Below are positions 1 through 11,240 of a stretch of 64,000 nucleotides of DNA, one piece after another. The notes beneath the pieces are model-generated. The model worked only from the letters and a program-made list of their open reading frames with translations. It ran no database searches and had not been told where the DNA came from. The translations under genes and the position numbers were made by a program. The stretch is from Mesocentrotus franciscanus (taxonomy: Eukaryota; Echinodermata; Echinoidea; Camarodonta; Strongylocentrotidae), in contig CP137674.1 in the NCBI GenBank assembly GCA_037976565.1, positions 2,786,762 to 2,850,761 of the forward strand, written 5' to 3'. The first letter of the stretch is position 1; each line of letters begins with the position of its first letter.

Positions 1-405
1 CATCTCTTCTAAAGATGTCGACATGATGAGATCCGGGATCTCGTCATCTGATCATTTCTTCTACAGGATGTCGACATGATGAGATCCGGGATCTTGTCAT
101 CTGATCATCTCTTCTAAATGATGTCGACACGATGAGATCCGGGATCTTGTCATCTGATCATCTCTTCTAAATGATGTCGACATGATGAGATCCGTGATCT
201 TGTCATCTGATCATCTCTTCTAAAAGATGTCGACATGATGAGATCCGGGATCTTGTCATCTGATCATTTCTTCTACAGGATGTCGACATGATGAGATCCG
301 GGATCTTGTCATCTGATCATCTCTTCTACAGGATGTCGACATGATGAGATCCGAGATCTCGTCATCTGATCTTTTCGCTAGCAAGATGTCGACTTCCGAA
401 GATAA
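1..405. repeat. 53-bp tandem satellite array
   Basis: The motif GATGTCGAC recurs at 14, 67, 120, 173, 226, 279, 332 and 385, an exact 53-bp period with few substitutions. The array runs off the left edge of the window and stops near 405. Each unit contains a near-palindrome centred on AGATCCGGGATCT, so single strands of the unit can fold. No coding frame persists across units. Confidence 0.93.
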
Positions 406-611
406 TTATCTCAACATCTGGGTGGCACTTTTAAGCTTCCATATGCGAAGTCAGTTATCGAGTGAATGCATTCAAATTTATGGATGCTTCCTTCCCACGT
501 GTGTTCGGTGAATAAATATTTCATTCAGCTGCTCTTATATTTTGTATTATATACCTCACTTTAGAAATCTAGCCATGTGATTGGTCGAAATTGGAGTCGT
601 GATTTTAGCCA

Positions 612-862
612 TGCCCGCCTACCAGTCAATAGTATTAAAAAAAGTGCCCTCATACCCGCCTACCAGTCAATAGTCTTTTAAAAAGTGCCCTCACACCCGC
701 CTACCAGTCAATAGTATTTAAAAAAGTGCCCTCATACCCGCCTACCAGTCAATAGTCTTTTAAAAAGTGCCCTCATACCCGCCTACCAGTCAATAGTCTT
801 TTAAAAAGTGCCCTCATACCCGCCTACCGGTCAATAGTCTTTTAAAAAATGCCCTCATGCTG
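612..862. repeat. 41-bp tandem repeat array
   Basis: CCCGCCTACC recurs at 614, 655, 696, 737, 778 and 819, giving six units of 41 bp that alternate AGTCTTTTAAAAAGTGCCC and AGTATT variants. It is unrelated in sequence to the 53-bp array just upstream. The array ends in unique sequence near 862. Confidence 0.9.
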
Positions 863-1086
863 CGATCCCCATTGGTTTACGTGTTAAAATTTTCTTTGTG
901 CGAGCGCGGATACCATACAGTGCTTTTTGTCTGCGATTCCCAAGTGATTGTAAGATTCAGTCATCTTTCCAGCGAAGATTAACAGACAGTGTCTCAGATT
1001 TTCTGTGATGTTTTAACCAATCTTTACTCAAGAAAAGATTAAGGTAAGAATTCTTGGTAGATTTTTGCGTCAATTCGGTATATAAA

Positions 1087-1250
1087 AGATATAATGACTG
1101 CTTTAATATTCGAGGCATATTTGTTTTTATAGGCTCTCGGAGACGTTACATCCTGCCATCACCCCTCGGCACGCCTCGGGGTGATAACAGGATGTAACGT
1201 CCCTTGAGCCTAAAAAAACAACTATCCCTCTCATAGCAGTCATTATATCT
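1087..1250. mobile_element. Foldback (hairpin) MITE-like element
   Basis: The outer arms AGATATAATGACTGCT (1087-1102) and AGCAGTCATTATATCT (1235-1250) are perfect inverted repeats. The inner arms GACGTTACATCCTG (1142-1155) and CAGGATGTAACGTC (1188-1201) are also perfect. The whole 164 bp folds into one long hairpin with a few bulges. There is no ORF, so a non-autonomous foldback transposon is the simplest reading. Confidence 0.7.
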
Positions 1251-2092
1251 ATACTATAATTTTCAGAACGCAACTTGCATAATTAAGTCGTTTTTTTCCT
1301 GGGGTTAAGTTTTCGGATAAATGAAATAGATTTGTCAACTGCTATACTAGAGTATCTTTAAATGAATGTGTTATGATTTTTCCCCTATTACATATGTTAA
1401 ACCAAATATCATTTTTACCTTCCTAGCTATGAATAGTCCTCATTGAAGAGTATATGTCTTGTTATTGAATTAAAATGTCTCTATAACTATAGCTTGGTGC
1501 ATGATACATGTACAATTTCGTCTGGTACGTCACATCATCAAGAATATGCGTCCTTGTAACTCGAGTATAACCCTAACCTCATTATTTTTTTTAATTTGTT
1601 GATGGCGTAGTTATCTTCCGATAAATACATAAGGTGACTATTAAAATAATAAATATTGCTCTGATTTCATTTCTCTTAAAGGGATCCGGTAACTTTGTCT
1701 CAGATTCTGAAACAAAATCCTGGATTTAGCTCATGCTGCAATGATAATTATAAACCTTTAGGTCAGTAAGGAACCCCATGACTTTTACAAGCCGATCGCC
1801 TGTCTGATTATCAAGATATTTATGATTGGAAATCGAAATCGAATTTTGCGTTTTCCTAACGGTTTTCATAACACTACAGTCTATTGGGGAAAATGAGTAT
1901 GGTAAAACCGGTCACTCAAAGATTTTTACTTTTTTGAGGCACTTCATGATCATTTTGAAGCGCAATTTTTTCAGGGCTTCATTATTACACCATATCACAG
2001 ACACTGATAACACGTATGGCCATGCATGTCATATTTAACATTGTTAAACGATGCCTTTAAGAAGTATTTACAATTTATTTGAAATGCAAAGC
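1251..2092. other. Unique AT-rich sequence, no gene seen
   Basis: This is AT-rich sequence without a convincing coding exon on either strand. A 70-codon open frame around 1826-2038 has no recognisable motif, splice context or family resemblance. Confidence 0.5.
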
Positions 2093-2442
2093 TACCATTT
2101 TGATTAAAATAGTGACGTCAGAGTATAGTACAAATCTATTATCCTGCATAAATTGGATAAGGTGTTGCAAATAGCAGCCATCTTGTTACTTCGGCATCTC
2201 AAACAGGTTATTCCTTTAAGCAATTCTATGTACGTCTTTGTCAATCTTTTGAATAATTGGAGGAGATTTGTCTGACCAAGCAACAATGTATGCATGTCAA
2301 ATATTGCTTTACACAAGCAACTGCTCAACTGTTTGAAACAGTTGAACCAAGTAGTATGTCACCATACATTGTAATTAAAAAACAGGTCAGTGGGTATCTC
2401 ACAAGTCGTACTACTCTGAAATCACTATTTTAATCAGAATGG
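2093..2442. mobile_element. Non-autonomous TIR element, about 350 bp
   Basis: The left end at 2093-2131 and the right end at 2408-2442 form terminal inverted repeats of about 36 bp. The shared core reads ATTTTGATTAAAATAGTGA on the left, with a GAGTATAGTAC extension mirrored as GTACTACTCTG on the right. The interior holds no transposase-like frame. The family was not identified. Confidence 0.65.
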
Positions 2443-2818
2443 CGGCTCCCATGGGAGAGTGGCTGTCAAGGAACCTGCAAACTTTGGAGAGATTGTTTTC
2501 TTTGCTAAATAGTCAAAGAGGAGTAATTTCAAGATATTTGTAAATGGCTCACAATTTTGAATAGGACTTTCAGCTAAAATTTGTTGGGTGTCAGTTTTCT
2601 TTAAAGTTTAGAAGGAAATGAAGTAAAGACGCAGCTGTTTTTCACCCAAACCGATTAAACTATTTGCTTAAATAATGTAATTATATTCTAGACCTAGGGC
2701 CATATTTGTGCTTGTAACACCAATTTTGTCAGATTTTTGTATTATGAATAATAATGAATGGAAGGCACCCAAATATTGTGGTCAGAGTACCAAAGAAAAG
2801 AGGACTGCGTGACATTAC

Positions 2819-2864
2819 CTGTAAGAAGAACGGCAAAGCAAGCGAAGAAAGTAAGGGGCTTCAT
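2819..2864 (-). CDS. Exon 1 (signal peptide) of a second PLA2-like gene, partial
   Basis: The minus-strand ATG at 2864 opens MKPLTFFACFAVLLT plus one base. It is followed by a GT donor (GTAATG) in the same place and phase as exon 1 of the complete PLA2 gene at 7531-7486. The peptide is a typical hydrophobic signal sequence. No calcium-loop, active-site or C-terminal PLA2 exon is visible in 1-2800. The rest of the gene either lies left of the window behind a longer intron, or this is an orphan promoter and exon left by a partial duplication. The open ATG and intact donor show no decay in the exon itself. Confidence 0.6.
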
Positions 2865-3023
2865 GATGTACACGTAGTTTCCTTTGATGTCGATGTTCTT
2901 TAGGATAAATTCAACTAATAACAATTCTCCGATCGATCACAGCTTTGTACTACTTGACCAGTACCTTCGAGAAGTTTAGAATGAGTGAATTTAAACTATA
3001 ATAAACGCAAGTACAAAGGCTTG

Positions 3024-3032
3024 ATTTATATA
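3024..3032 (-). promoter_or_regulatory. TATA box of distal PLA2-like copy
   Basis: The minus strand reads TATATAAAT about 160 nt upstream of the ATG at 2864. The same position relative to the ATG holds TATATAAAA in the other copy (7694-7702), so the box is conserved between duplicates. Confidence 0.5.
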
Positions 3033-3150
3033 TAACGTAACAACTAGAACACGAATAATAGATGATGTGCGTCAATGTCATGGTTAATTATTACATAAAT
3101 CGAATGGATTATCCTCGAGATACAAGGTAATATTGGGAACACCTGTTTAT

Positions 3151-3690
3151 CGTTCTAAAGCATTAAATACTACGTTAAGGGCGTTTCTTATCTCAAGAAA
3201 TGGTACAGACTGGTACCCATAAATAGATCATCTTAAAGAAAAAAAGTTTTTATGCATTTCTGTTGTTGTTATTCACAATTCTCTCATTTGCTGGACTTTG
3301 TCATAACCTGTTGATACGCCTCTTGCGACCCGCCTTAAGCCTACTACACGCATCGTTATCGTGATACGCTTTTATTGATACCCTGGATTATGTTCTTTGT
3401 CTAGACTCATGTATACTCATCGTTCTAAAGAGTTAGATACTACGTTAAGGACTTTCTTATCTCAAGAAATGGTAAAGACTGGTACCCATAAATAGATCAT
3501 CTTAAAGAAAAAAAGTTTTTATGCATTTCTGTTTTTTTATTCACAATTCTCTCATTTGCTGGACTTTGTCATAACCTGTTGATACGCCTCTTGCCACCTG
3601 CCTTTAATAAGCCTTCTACACGCATCGTTATCGTGATAAGCTTTTTTTGATATCCTGGATTATGTTCTTTGTCTAGACTCATGTATACTC
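3151..3690. repeat. Tandem duplication, 270-bp unit x2
   Basis: The sequence beginning CGTTCTAAAG at 3151 is repeated from 3421 with few differences, so the period is 270 bp. The paralogous block at 7820-8090 has only one unit. The duplication therefore happened after the two PLA2 5' segments separated, or was lost on one side. Confidence 0.88.
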
Positions 3691-4335
3691 AACATGTTGC
3701 ATTTTTACTGATGTTAATTTATTATTATTAACTAATGTATCCATGTTTATCTATTCTGATTGTAAAAAGAACTGCAATTCAGTCATTTAGATGCGAATGA
3801 TTTCTTATCAATAAACCGTTTAAAATGAATAAAGAAAGAAAGGGACTAACTTTCAGAAACGTTTGTCTTTTATTCGTATTCATGCAAAAAAAAACAATTC
3901 TGCTATTGTTTAGAAATATTTGCGAATGAATAGGATGAACAAAATATATTATATCTAACTAATGATATTAAAATACTGAATAAGCTGTGCTTAATAGCAT
4001 ACTAAATGCAATTCAGATTTTATCTCAGTTATTTAGTGAAAACTTGAACATGAAGGACAAAGTACTGATAATAATATAAGCCAAGGGAGTGTTTCACAAA
4101 GACTAAGATCGACTTTAAGTAGTACTTAACTATGGCAGGCCGTTCTTCCCACTGTTTGCTCTCACCATTTACTGGCATTGGTCTCTTTAAACTCCCGAAT
4201 TTGAAAACAAATATTCATTTTCTATTGTATTTGAAAAGAAATGGATGAGGACAATCAGTATTATCCGATAGTTTGTTGTTTCTTTTATCTCCTTATAGTA
4301 ATGCTATAATGAATTAAGAGAGAGATACGCGTCTA

Positions 4336-4484
4336 TCAGCAGATATCCTTGTCATATCTCTTATAATCTTCGTTATATGTTGGTCTGTAACGTTGAAAGC
4401 ATTCTGAGCCGGCCTTGTCGCAAGCACACATAGCCATGGCACAGTCTGTGTACTTGTAATCTCGGGCATAACTGCTTGCATCAG
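4336..4484 (-). CDS. sPLA2 exon 4: C-terminal exon and stop
   Basis: It is 149 nt from a TTTAG acceptor to a TGA stop at 4338-4336. It encodes the second disulfide-rich helix CAMAMCACDKAGSECFQR, ending in DKDIC. The four cysteines and the Asp match the family pattern C-x-CD-x(3-4)-CF. Confidence 0.9.
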
Positions 4485-5745
4485 CTAAACAAATTTAGAA
4501 GAAGAAAAAATTGATTGCAATTCATAGGGGATATAGGAATACCACTCAATAGACTATCCTAACATTCTCAGATTAGTATCTATGAGTCAAATCCATCAAA
4601 TAATATACTCTTGCATTATTTGAGATTAACCAATATAAATTATCTGTGGACTTTTGCATTAAATATATCTCAAAGTATATCCATGACATGATATATTTCT
4701 TTAACATATTTGGGTATAAATAAAAAAAAATGATAGACCACTTTTCTTGCAAGGTAATGTTGCACATTATCATGTAGGCATTTTAATATTTGAATACTAA
4801 TCGCAAAATATCTAGTTTAATGTATTTATTGATTGCTAGTCCAACCATTTCTATCAAAATTGACTGTTGAAGACATCCTTGTCCTTTAGTGCGACCATTA
4901 AATGAAAGATATTAGTGGACTTTTAAGTTCACAAAAAATTATGTGGTCTACATTTTGTGTATATCCAACAGTGCATGCAACAGCAATTTATGTACATCAT
5001 CGAGCTATTCCTAATAACTTATATCATAGTATATTTTACTGAAATAAACTAAGATATCAACATTTTCAGCAATTAATTCATTTTGGTTCCACGTTCCTTG
5101 TTTTATTTTTCATAGAAGTTTCCCAGCTTAAGAGTTTTTTTCAGTGGTAGTGACAAACATCAAGCATCTTTTGTTCAGATGAATCGTAGTCCATTTGCAA
5201 ATGCTCTATGTAACATGTAAATATTAACCCGTTGCATACTGAATTGATTCATTGCCATAGGGTTAATACAGGGACCATCCGGGTTTCAGAAAGTAATGGG
5301 TCAAAGTCAAAATGTTGAACATAAACTTACAACAAACGATCCGTGCACGATAGGTTCCACATTGTAATGCGTTGTAGTTATATGGAATGACGTAAGCTTG
5401 GTTGTTACCCCGGCACATATCACTGGTTTGTACGACTGTGTAGCAATCATCGTGGGTCTGACAACACCTGACATAGCAACAATTCATTATATTCACTCAT
5501 TTATTTAAAATTTAAAAAAAAAATCAAAATATATTTATTGTTTAGATTTTTAACATTTTAAACATTGTAAATTTTAACAAAATTTATGAAATTAAAAAAA
5601 AATTATCAAAAACAAATTTTAAAAATTTAACATTTTAACATTTTACAATTTTAATAAATTTTAAAATTGATCAAAAAGATTATCCAAAAAAAATTCAACT
5701 CCAAAATAGTAGCCTACTCCCAAATAGTACTCCCAATAATACATG

Positions 5746-5787
<42 letters not shown>

Positions 5788-7531
5788 CATGGAGAGAGAT
5801 AATCAGAGAGATAATCAGAGAGAAAAGTGAATTTTCGTTATCCAATTAGGATTGATTTTCACTTCAAAATATCTGAAAATTGGTCCAAGTCAGATCTGAA
5901 GCAAGATGTCTTCAAATTTACCTATCGGTATCATCAAGAGGCACACCCTGACCTCCGAAGCCACAATAACAACCGTATCCATTATAATCCAGACCAGCCT
6001 CTACTGTACCGAGGTTTAGAAGACATCCCATCATTACTCCAAACTGACCAACGTTTCTTGTCTGGGGCATCGTCATACAACCTGCAAACAAGCGAAATAT
6101 TTATAATTATTCTCCAACTCCTTTTCTTTTTTATCATCGTCAACTAATTTATCTTCAATTTTGTTCTTCTTCTGCGTCAGATTAAAATGATATGTTATGA
6201 GTATGCGTGTTTGTTCTTCTAGAAACTATATTTGAATTGATTCCAATTTATGTCAATCGATTTGATTTCAGTTGATTTTTATTGTTTTTTTTTCCCCTTC
6301 TTTTACCTGGATGCTAAGAAAACATGTGTATGCGTGTAAAAAGCAACCTGGTGACTGACGATATTAAGTTCTCTCCGAGGGAGTTGATAATGAGGATTAA
6401 TGCCTTACGAAAGGGCACTAGCGCATCGACTTGGTTTCGAACCTGGGACCTCCCAGTTACGTGACCTCTGCTCTACCACTGAGCCATCGCGCCTCCTCCT
6501 TTGATTCTTCAAGTAAGTAAACAAAAATGTGAATAACCCTTTAGCACAAAGGGAAATAGGTTTTACTTGGCAGGAGAAGCCAAGGAGATCATTTCAATGA
6601 TGTCCTGGGGCCCGTTTCATAAAACTTGTTATCTATAACAAATGCTAAATTTCTATGACAAATTTGCTCTCAGCCAATCAGATGCCATGATTTCAGTAGC
6701 TTATAACAGTAGCTTGTAACTTGTCATTGATATCAAGTTTTATGAAACAGGGCCCATGGGTCGTATTCAATTCACTACGCAAATTAAGGGTAAATTATTT
6801 TATCTAATATATAAGCTGAAAACTGAATAAAATACTCATATATCTGAACTAATCGTTTTGAGGTTAGAATGTCAATCAATGTTGTAACATGCAATAAATC
6901 AAAGCTCATCCTCAAGACTAATGTAATAACATATATACCCTTTTTTAATCGTCACCGGCCATGTGTAGCAAACGATTCTTAAAGATTCACTGACTGCACA
7001 AAGCAATAATTATGATCTTAAGAGAAAAATTCTGTCTATAATTAGAACATATTATATGCATTTTAGTAATGGATTACCTCATAGGAAACCTTACCCCAGG
7101 AAATATTTTTAGTAATTCCGAGAGATTAATTGTATTCTTGCCTATTAATCTATAAGATTCATCAGTATTTATTATGAGAGAGGAATGAAGTAAAATATTA
7201 TTAGCGCAAAGGTAAAGTTTCTCTGATTCAATTTTGTTGGGTGTCAGTTTCCTTTAAAGTTTTGAGGGGAATGAAGTAAAGACGCAGATATTTTATACTC
7301 AAACCGATGAAACTATTCGCTTAAATGATTTAATTATATTCTAGTCCTAGGAACATAATTATTTGTGCCTGCAACACAAATTTTGTAAGATTTTCGTATT
7401 ATGAATAATAATTAAAGGAAGGCGCCCAAATATTGTGGTCACAGTACCCCACAAAGAGGAATATAGAAAGACTGCGTGAGATTACCTGTAACAAGAATGA
7501 TGAAGCAAGCGAAGAAAGCAAGGGGCTTCAT
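4336..7531 (-). CDS. Secreted phospholipase A2 (sPLA2), four exons
   Basis: This gene hydrolyses the sn-2 ester bond of phospholipids using calcium; the product is secreted. Exons 7531-7486, 6081-5922, 5467-5331 and 4484-4336 join in phase to 163 codons, a normal length for a group I/II-like sPLA2 precursor. Residues 1-16 form a signal peptide, and the mature chain probably starts near residue 25 (NVGQFGVMMGC). The calcium loop YGCYCGFGG is at about 51-59. The active site CCQTHDDCY (70-78) has catalytic His74 and metal-binding Asp75. CACDKAGSECF (134-144) supplies the Asp99 equivalent, Asp137. Cysteines are abundant, as expected for the disulfide-rich fold. No key residue is missing, so the gene looks functional. 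Whether it serves digestion, immunity or another role cannot be told from sequence. Confidence 0.9.
5331..5467 (-). CDS. sPLA2 exon 3: catalytic helix
   Basis: It is 137 nt between a TATGTCAG acceptor and a GTAAGT donor. It encodes CCQTHDDCY with the catalytic His-Asp dyad, followed by a loop with further cysteines (DMCRGNNQAY, ALQCGTY). Confidence 0.92.
5745..5830. repeat. (TA)n(GA)n compound microsatellite
   Basis: A TA run passes directly into a GA run and GAGAGATAATCA repeats. It sits in intron 2 of the sPLA2 gene, close to the exon 2 donor. Confidence 0.9.
5922..6081 (-). CDS. sPLA2 exon 2: mature N-terminus and calcium loop
   Basis: It has a TTTGCAG acceptor before 6081 and a GTAAAT donor after 5922, and is 160 nt entering in phase 1 and leaving in phase 2. 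It encodes the N-terminal helix QFGVMMGC and the calcium loop GYGCYCGFGGQGVPLDDTDR. Confidence 0.9.
6318..6492 (-). mobile_element. tRNA-derived SINE
   Basis: Read on the minus strand, the head has an A-box-like TGGCTCAGTGGTAGAGC (6486-6470) and a B box GGTTCGAAACC (6443-6433). It is followed by a tail containing ATTAATCCTCATTATCAACT and a CTCGGAGAGAACTTAA-like stretch. The anticodon arm does not fold as a proper tRNA and the sequence runs on past the acceptor, so this is a SINE and not a tRNA gene. It lies in sPLA2 intron 1. Confidence 0.7.
6609..6757. mobile_element. GTTTCAT-type MITE
   Basis: The ends GGGCCCGTTTCATAAAACTT and AAGTTTTATGAAACAGGGCCC are inverted repeats. The interior matches the copy at 37928-38077, including CTCTCAGCCAATCAGATGCC. 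It has no coding capacity and sits in sPLA2 intron 1. Confidence 0.85.
7486..7531 (-). CDS. sPLA2 exon 1: signal peptide
   Basis: The ATG at 7531 opens MKPLAFFACFIILVT and ends in phase 1 at a GTAATC donor. The start is chosen because the signal peptide begins there and the same ATG is kept in the duplicate at 2864. Confidence 0.88.
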
Positions 7532-7693
7532 GGTGTACACGTAGTTTCCTTAGATGTCGCTGTTCTTTAGGATTAAATTCAACTAATAACTATTCTCCGA
7601 TCGATCACAGCTATGTACTACTTGACCAGTACCTTCAAGAAGTTTAGAATGAGTAAATTTAAACTATCATACCCACAAGGACATCAACCTGAT

Positions 7694-7702
7694 TTTTATA
7701 TA
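7694..7702 (-). promoter_or_regulatory. TATA box of sPLA2 gene
   Basis: The minus strand reads TATATAAAA about 165 nt upstream of the ATG at 7531. It is conserved in position in the duplicated promoter at 3024-3032. The transcription start itself cannot be fixed. Confidence 0.55.
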
Positions 7703-8495
7703 ACGTTACAATTAGAACTAGCAAAATAGAGGATTTGCGCCAATTAGATAGTTAATGATTATATTAATCGAAGGGATTACCTTCGAGATACAAGGTAATG
7801 ATGGGTAGGGAACATCTGTTCATCGTTCTAAAGAACTTAATACTACGTTAACAACGTATTTAATCTCAAGAAATGATACAGACTGAAGCCCATAAATAGA
7901 TAATCTTAAAGAAAAAAGGTTTTTATGCTGTACTGTTGTTTTATTCACAAATTTCTTATTTACTGGAATTTGTCATAACCTTTTTTATCAGCTTATTGTG
8001 ACCCTGAGACCTACTACATACTTCATTGTCACAATAAACTTTTATTAAAATCCTGGATTATATATGTTGTTTATCTATACCCATTCAACTCAAAATGTTG
8101 CATTTTTACTGACGTTAAGGTAATATTATTTATTAATGTATCAATTTTCATCTATTCTGATTGTAAAAAGAATCTGCAATTCAGTCATTTAGACGCGAAT
8201 GATTTCTTATCAATAAACCGTTTTAAATGAATAAAGAAAGAAAGAAAGGGACTAACTTTCAGAAACGTTTGGAATGAAATAAAACAGTTTGTCTTTCATT
8301 CTTATTCGTAAAAAAAAACAATTCTGCCATTCTTTAGAAATATTTGGGAATGAATAGGATGAAAACATATTATATCTAACTATTGATATTAAAATACTGA
8401 ATAAGCTGTGCATAATAGCAAAGCTAAATGCAACTCAGATTTTATCTCACTTATTCAGTGAAAACTTGAACATGAAGGACAAAATACTGATAAAT

Positions 8496-10373
8496 CCTTT
8501 TCTAACTTAAAACGAAAGTTTGATAATTTTGTCTAAATTTTAAGGTCATATACATTCAAGTCAGTCCGAACAACTTTCAGATTGTTAAAATTCTTATTTT
8601 AGTTGTAGACGGCAAAGTGTCCAAAGTTAATGACATCCCGCCCCTTCCTAAATGGTGTGTTATATCAAATTTGAGGTAAGAATAATCGAGATCAATTGAC
8701 TTGTCCTAGATTACTGTTCATTTTCCGTTGATCTTGTATTTTCCCATAAAATAACCACACACTACTTTTTTGTAAAATGTTAGAGATATGAAGATATGAG
8801 AGATTTGAAAAAAGGTAAAAGTGGAATACTTCTTTATTAAAAGGATGTACATGTTGGTAGCTGTATCAAACCAGATATACCACATTTGCTCTTTAACTCA
8901 TATCATGTTCGTCTGCATTTCTAAATCACATTATATTGTATTATGTTCCTGTTAATGGAGACATTTGTTGCAAAAACCCGTAGGCTTTTTTTCATTCAGC
9001 TTGAATAAACTTTGAGAAAGAATGTAACGATTCCCCCCCCCCGTGTGTATTTGCTCGAGAATGAAATCTTAAAGATATATACACATCAACCTCCTACAAA
9101 TCTTCCTCTTCTCTCTCTCTCTCTCTCTCTCCTCTCTTGCATTCTTTCTTTTTGTCTTCCTTGCTATCTCTGTCTCTCTGTCTCTCTCTCTCTCTCTCCG
9201 TCTCTCTTTTCTTTCCTCCCAATGTCTTACACCCGTTAAACATTTTCGTACTGTATACCGATACGTCAAGAGTAGACAAAATGTTTTTATAATGCCACAT
9301 TTGAAAGCTTTCGTATTGTATAATCATTAGATTATCACGCCGCCTACGTCATTGATTGCGAGAAGGGGGTAAGCTTTTCTCCAAATATTATCTTTTACTT
9401 AAAATTATCATAATAGAGAGAGGAGTTCTATGAAAGACCACAGTCCTTGGGTAAAAAAAATGTATACTCAGAACAGGTGATGTGATAACAGAATATGATA
9501 TGATTATCTAGAATTTGACATGCATGAAAGACTTACGATAGAATACGACAGATGAGAGAAAATTGTATAATTTATCTTTAAAGAAATCTTTAGTCATATC
9601 TCCCGGTCAGATAATAAAATGAGAAAACAATTTCGATGTTCGTCTGGTAGATGTACACGTGCAAGAAGAGATTTTCTCTTTTGTGTTTTGGTTCTTTTGT
9701 GGTTAGTAATTTAAACGCTTCATTGTAATAACGTCATTTTTATGATTGGGATTTTAACTTGTGCTTCATGGTATCTATTCTATCGTCCTCTTGTGCTTCA
9801 TGGTACGTATACTATTGTCCTCAAAAATAATTTGTCTTTCATCAGCCTTCTCCTTTAATATGTTCTGTTTTTCTAATTCGTATTAAATTATTTCAATACC
9901 TTTGTCATTACTTCCATCATGCGCAAATGACAAAAGTGCACTTTAATCATGTTAATAACAGAAGCTTGACCCTTATGAAAGACTAATCTTATCAAGTGAT
10001 GTTAAAGGGCCATTAAAATGTCAATAAAGCTGAATAATATAATTATAACATATTATTACATATCACCCATCCCTCTCTTTATCTCTCTCTCTTTATCAAT
10101 CATCGCTTGGGAAACATATAAACCTATGTAAAATACTCAAAAAATCAACCTATAATGCTATTACGCAACGAACTATATTAGATTTTCAAGATTCTGTTTA
10201 TTTTCTTCCTCGTATAAGCTTATTACCAAGCCGATCACAACTGAACCTTTGTACCGTCACTCATTCCTAGTTCACATTCATTGAATTCATTTTTCTTTTT
10301 AATCTGACAGTCTTTTATGATCTCCTTGCTAGATTATCAAAAGAGACATGCATTAAAAAAAAAATCCGTACGT
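8496..10373. other. Intergenic AT-rich sequence with a (TC)n tract
   Basis: No coding exon was recognised. A (TC)n microsatellite occupies about 9100-9210; the open frames across it on both strands are low-complexity artefacts. The remaining sequence is unremarkable. Confidence 0.6.
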
Positions 10374-10685
10374 AGTGGTCAAATCTGTTTATTGGGACTA
10401 CCAAGAGGTGAACAAAATAGTGGCCATTATAGAAAGGTGGATTTGTTTAAATACAGGTTCTTCAATACACACTTCTTTCTAGAGGGAGGCAATTTGGATG
10501 ACCACTGTAAACAGGTGGTCATTTTAGACCACTAGCTAAGCCAGGTGTGACTGTATTTCATAATTCTTAACTATGTAATAGAAATGTAAGATGCTATGCC
10601 GGGAGTAACTATCTGCAATGCGTCACAGTTTGCTCACAAAGGAACAACTGGAATTACCATTTAGTGCATGTGCAAATCCGTTTCA
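10374..10685. repeat. TIR-bearing repeat, copy 1 of a local duplication
   Basis: It begins GTGGTCAAATCTG and contains GGTGGTC-type internal repeats. An inverted end CAGGTGTGACTGTATT sits at about 10542-10556. Homology with 11241-11550 continues past this end through ACAGTTTGCTCACAAAGGA, so the pair reflects a segmental duplication (offset about 866 bp) of a region that holds a TIR element. Confidence 0.7.
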
Positions 10686-11240
10686 CCAAACCCAGAACTA
10701 TGTCAACAACAAAAGCAAAACCACCACCACCACCATCACCACAAGCAACAACAAAAACAACAACACAAACAAAATGGCTTTGTAAAATCTATTACCATTT
10801 GTATATTATTTATAAGGTATTGATTGTTCTGTTTATGTTCAAACACCTGTGATATTATTTTAAGTTATACTGTACAAAATCAAACAGGATACACATTACT
10901 TTAAACGAATTTGCTTTTGAATAGTCAATTCGTGATGATAGCAAAATAAATATTATTATCAAACGTTTTGATACGTTTGTATGCATTATGCGTTCTCTGA
11001 TCCAATAATTAATTCAATATCACGAAATGAATACGAGGGAATGAGCAGCTGACGAAGGATAGCAATGAAATTTAATATTGATTTCACTCAAACAAGACTG
11101 GAAATCCAATGAATAAAAACATACTTTAATCAATAAAGAGCGTGAGTATAGAATTACATCAAAATAAACTAAATGTTATGAAATTAAGATCATCCAAGAG
11201 ATATGTAACCATTTTGTTGAATAATTTCAGTACGTTTGGA

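Larger units (their letters stand above)
2575..4075 (-). repeat. Duplicated PLA2 5' segment, distal copy
   Basis: This block matches 7228-8495 almost continuously: intron-1 start, signal-peptide exon, 5' leader, TATA box and about 1 kb of upstream sequence. It ends at a shared GAAAACTTGAACATGAAGG motif. The copy here is longer because it contains an extra tandem duplication at 3151-3690. The block carries the 5' part of a second PLA2-like gene. Confidence 0.85.
7228..8495 (-). repeat. Duplicated PLA2 5' segment, proximal copy
   Basis: This is the counterpart of 2575-4075, carrying the 3' end of intron 1 sequence near exon 1, exon 1 itself, the leader and the upstream region of the complete sPLA2 gene. 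It ends in a short LINE-tail-like stretch (GAATAAAGAAAGAAAG) around 8228-8245, also present in the other copy. Confidence 0.85.

Noticed and set aside
1..405. CRISPR array
   Set aside because: There are no distinct spacers: the whole 53-bp unit repeats, and the setting is eukaryotic.
6430..6492. tRNA gene on the minus strand
   Set aside because: It has the same problem: only the promoter boxes are tRNA-like, and the sequence continues as a SINE.
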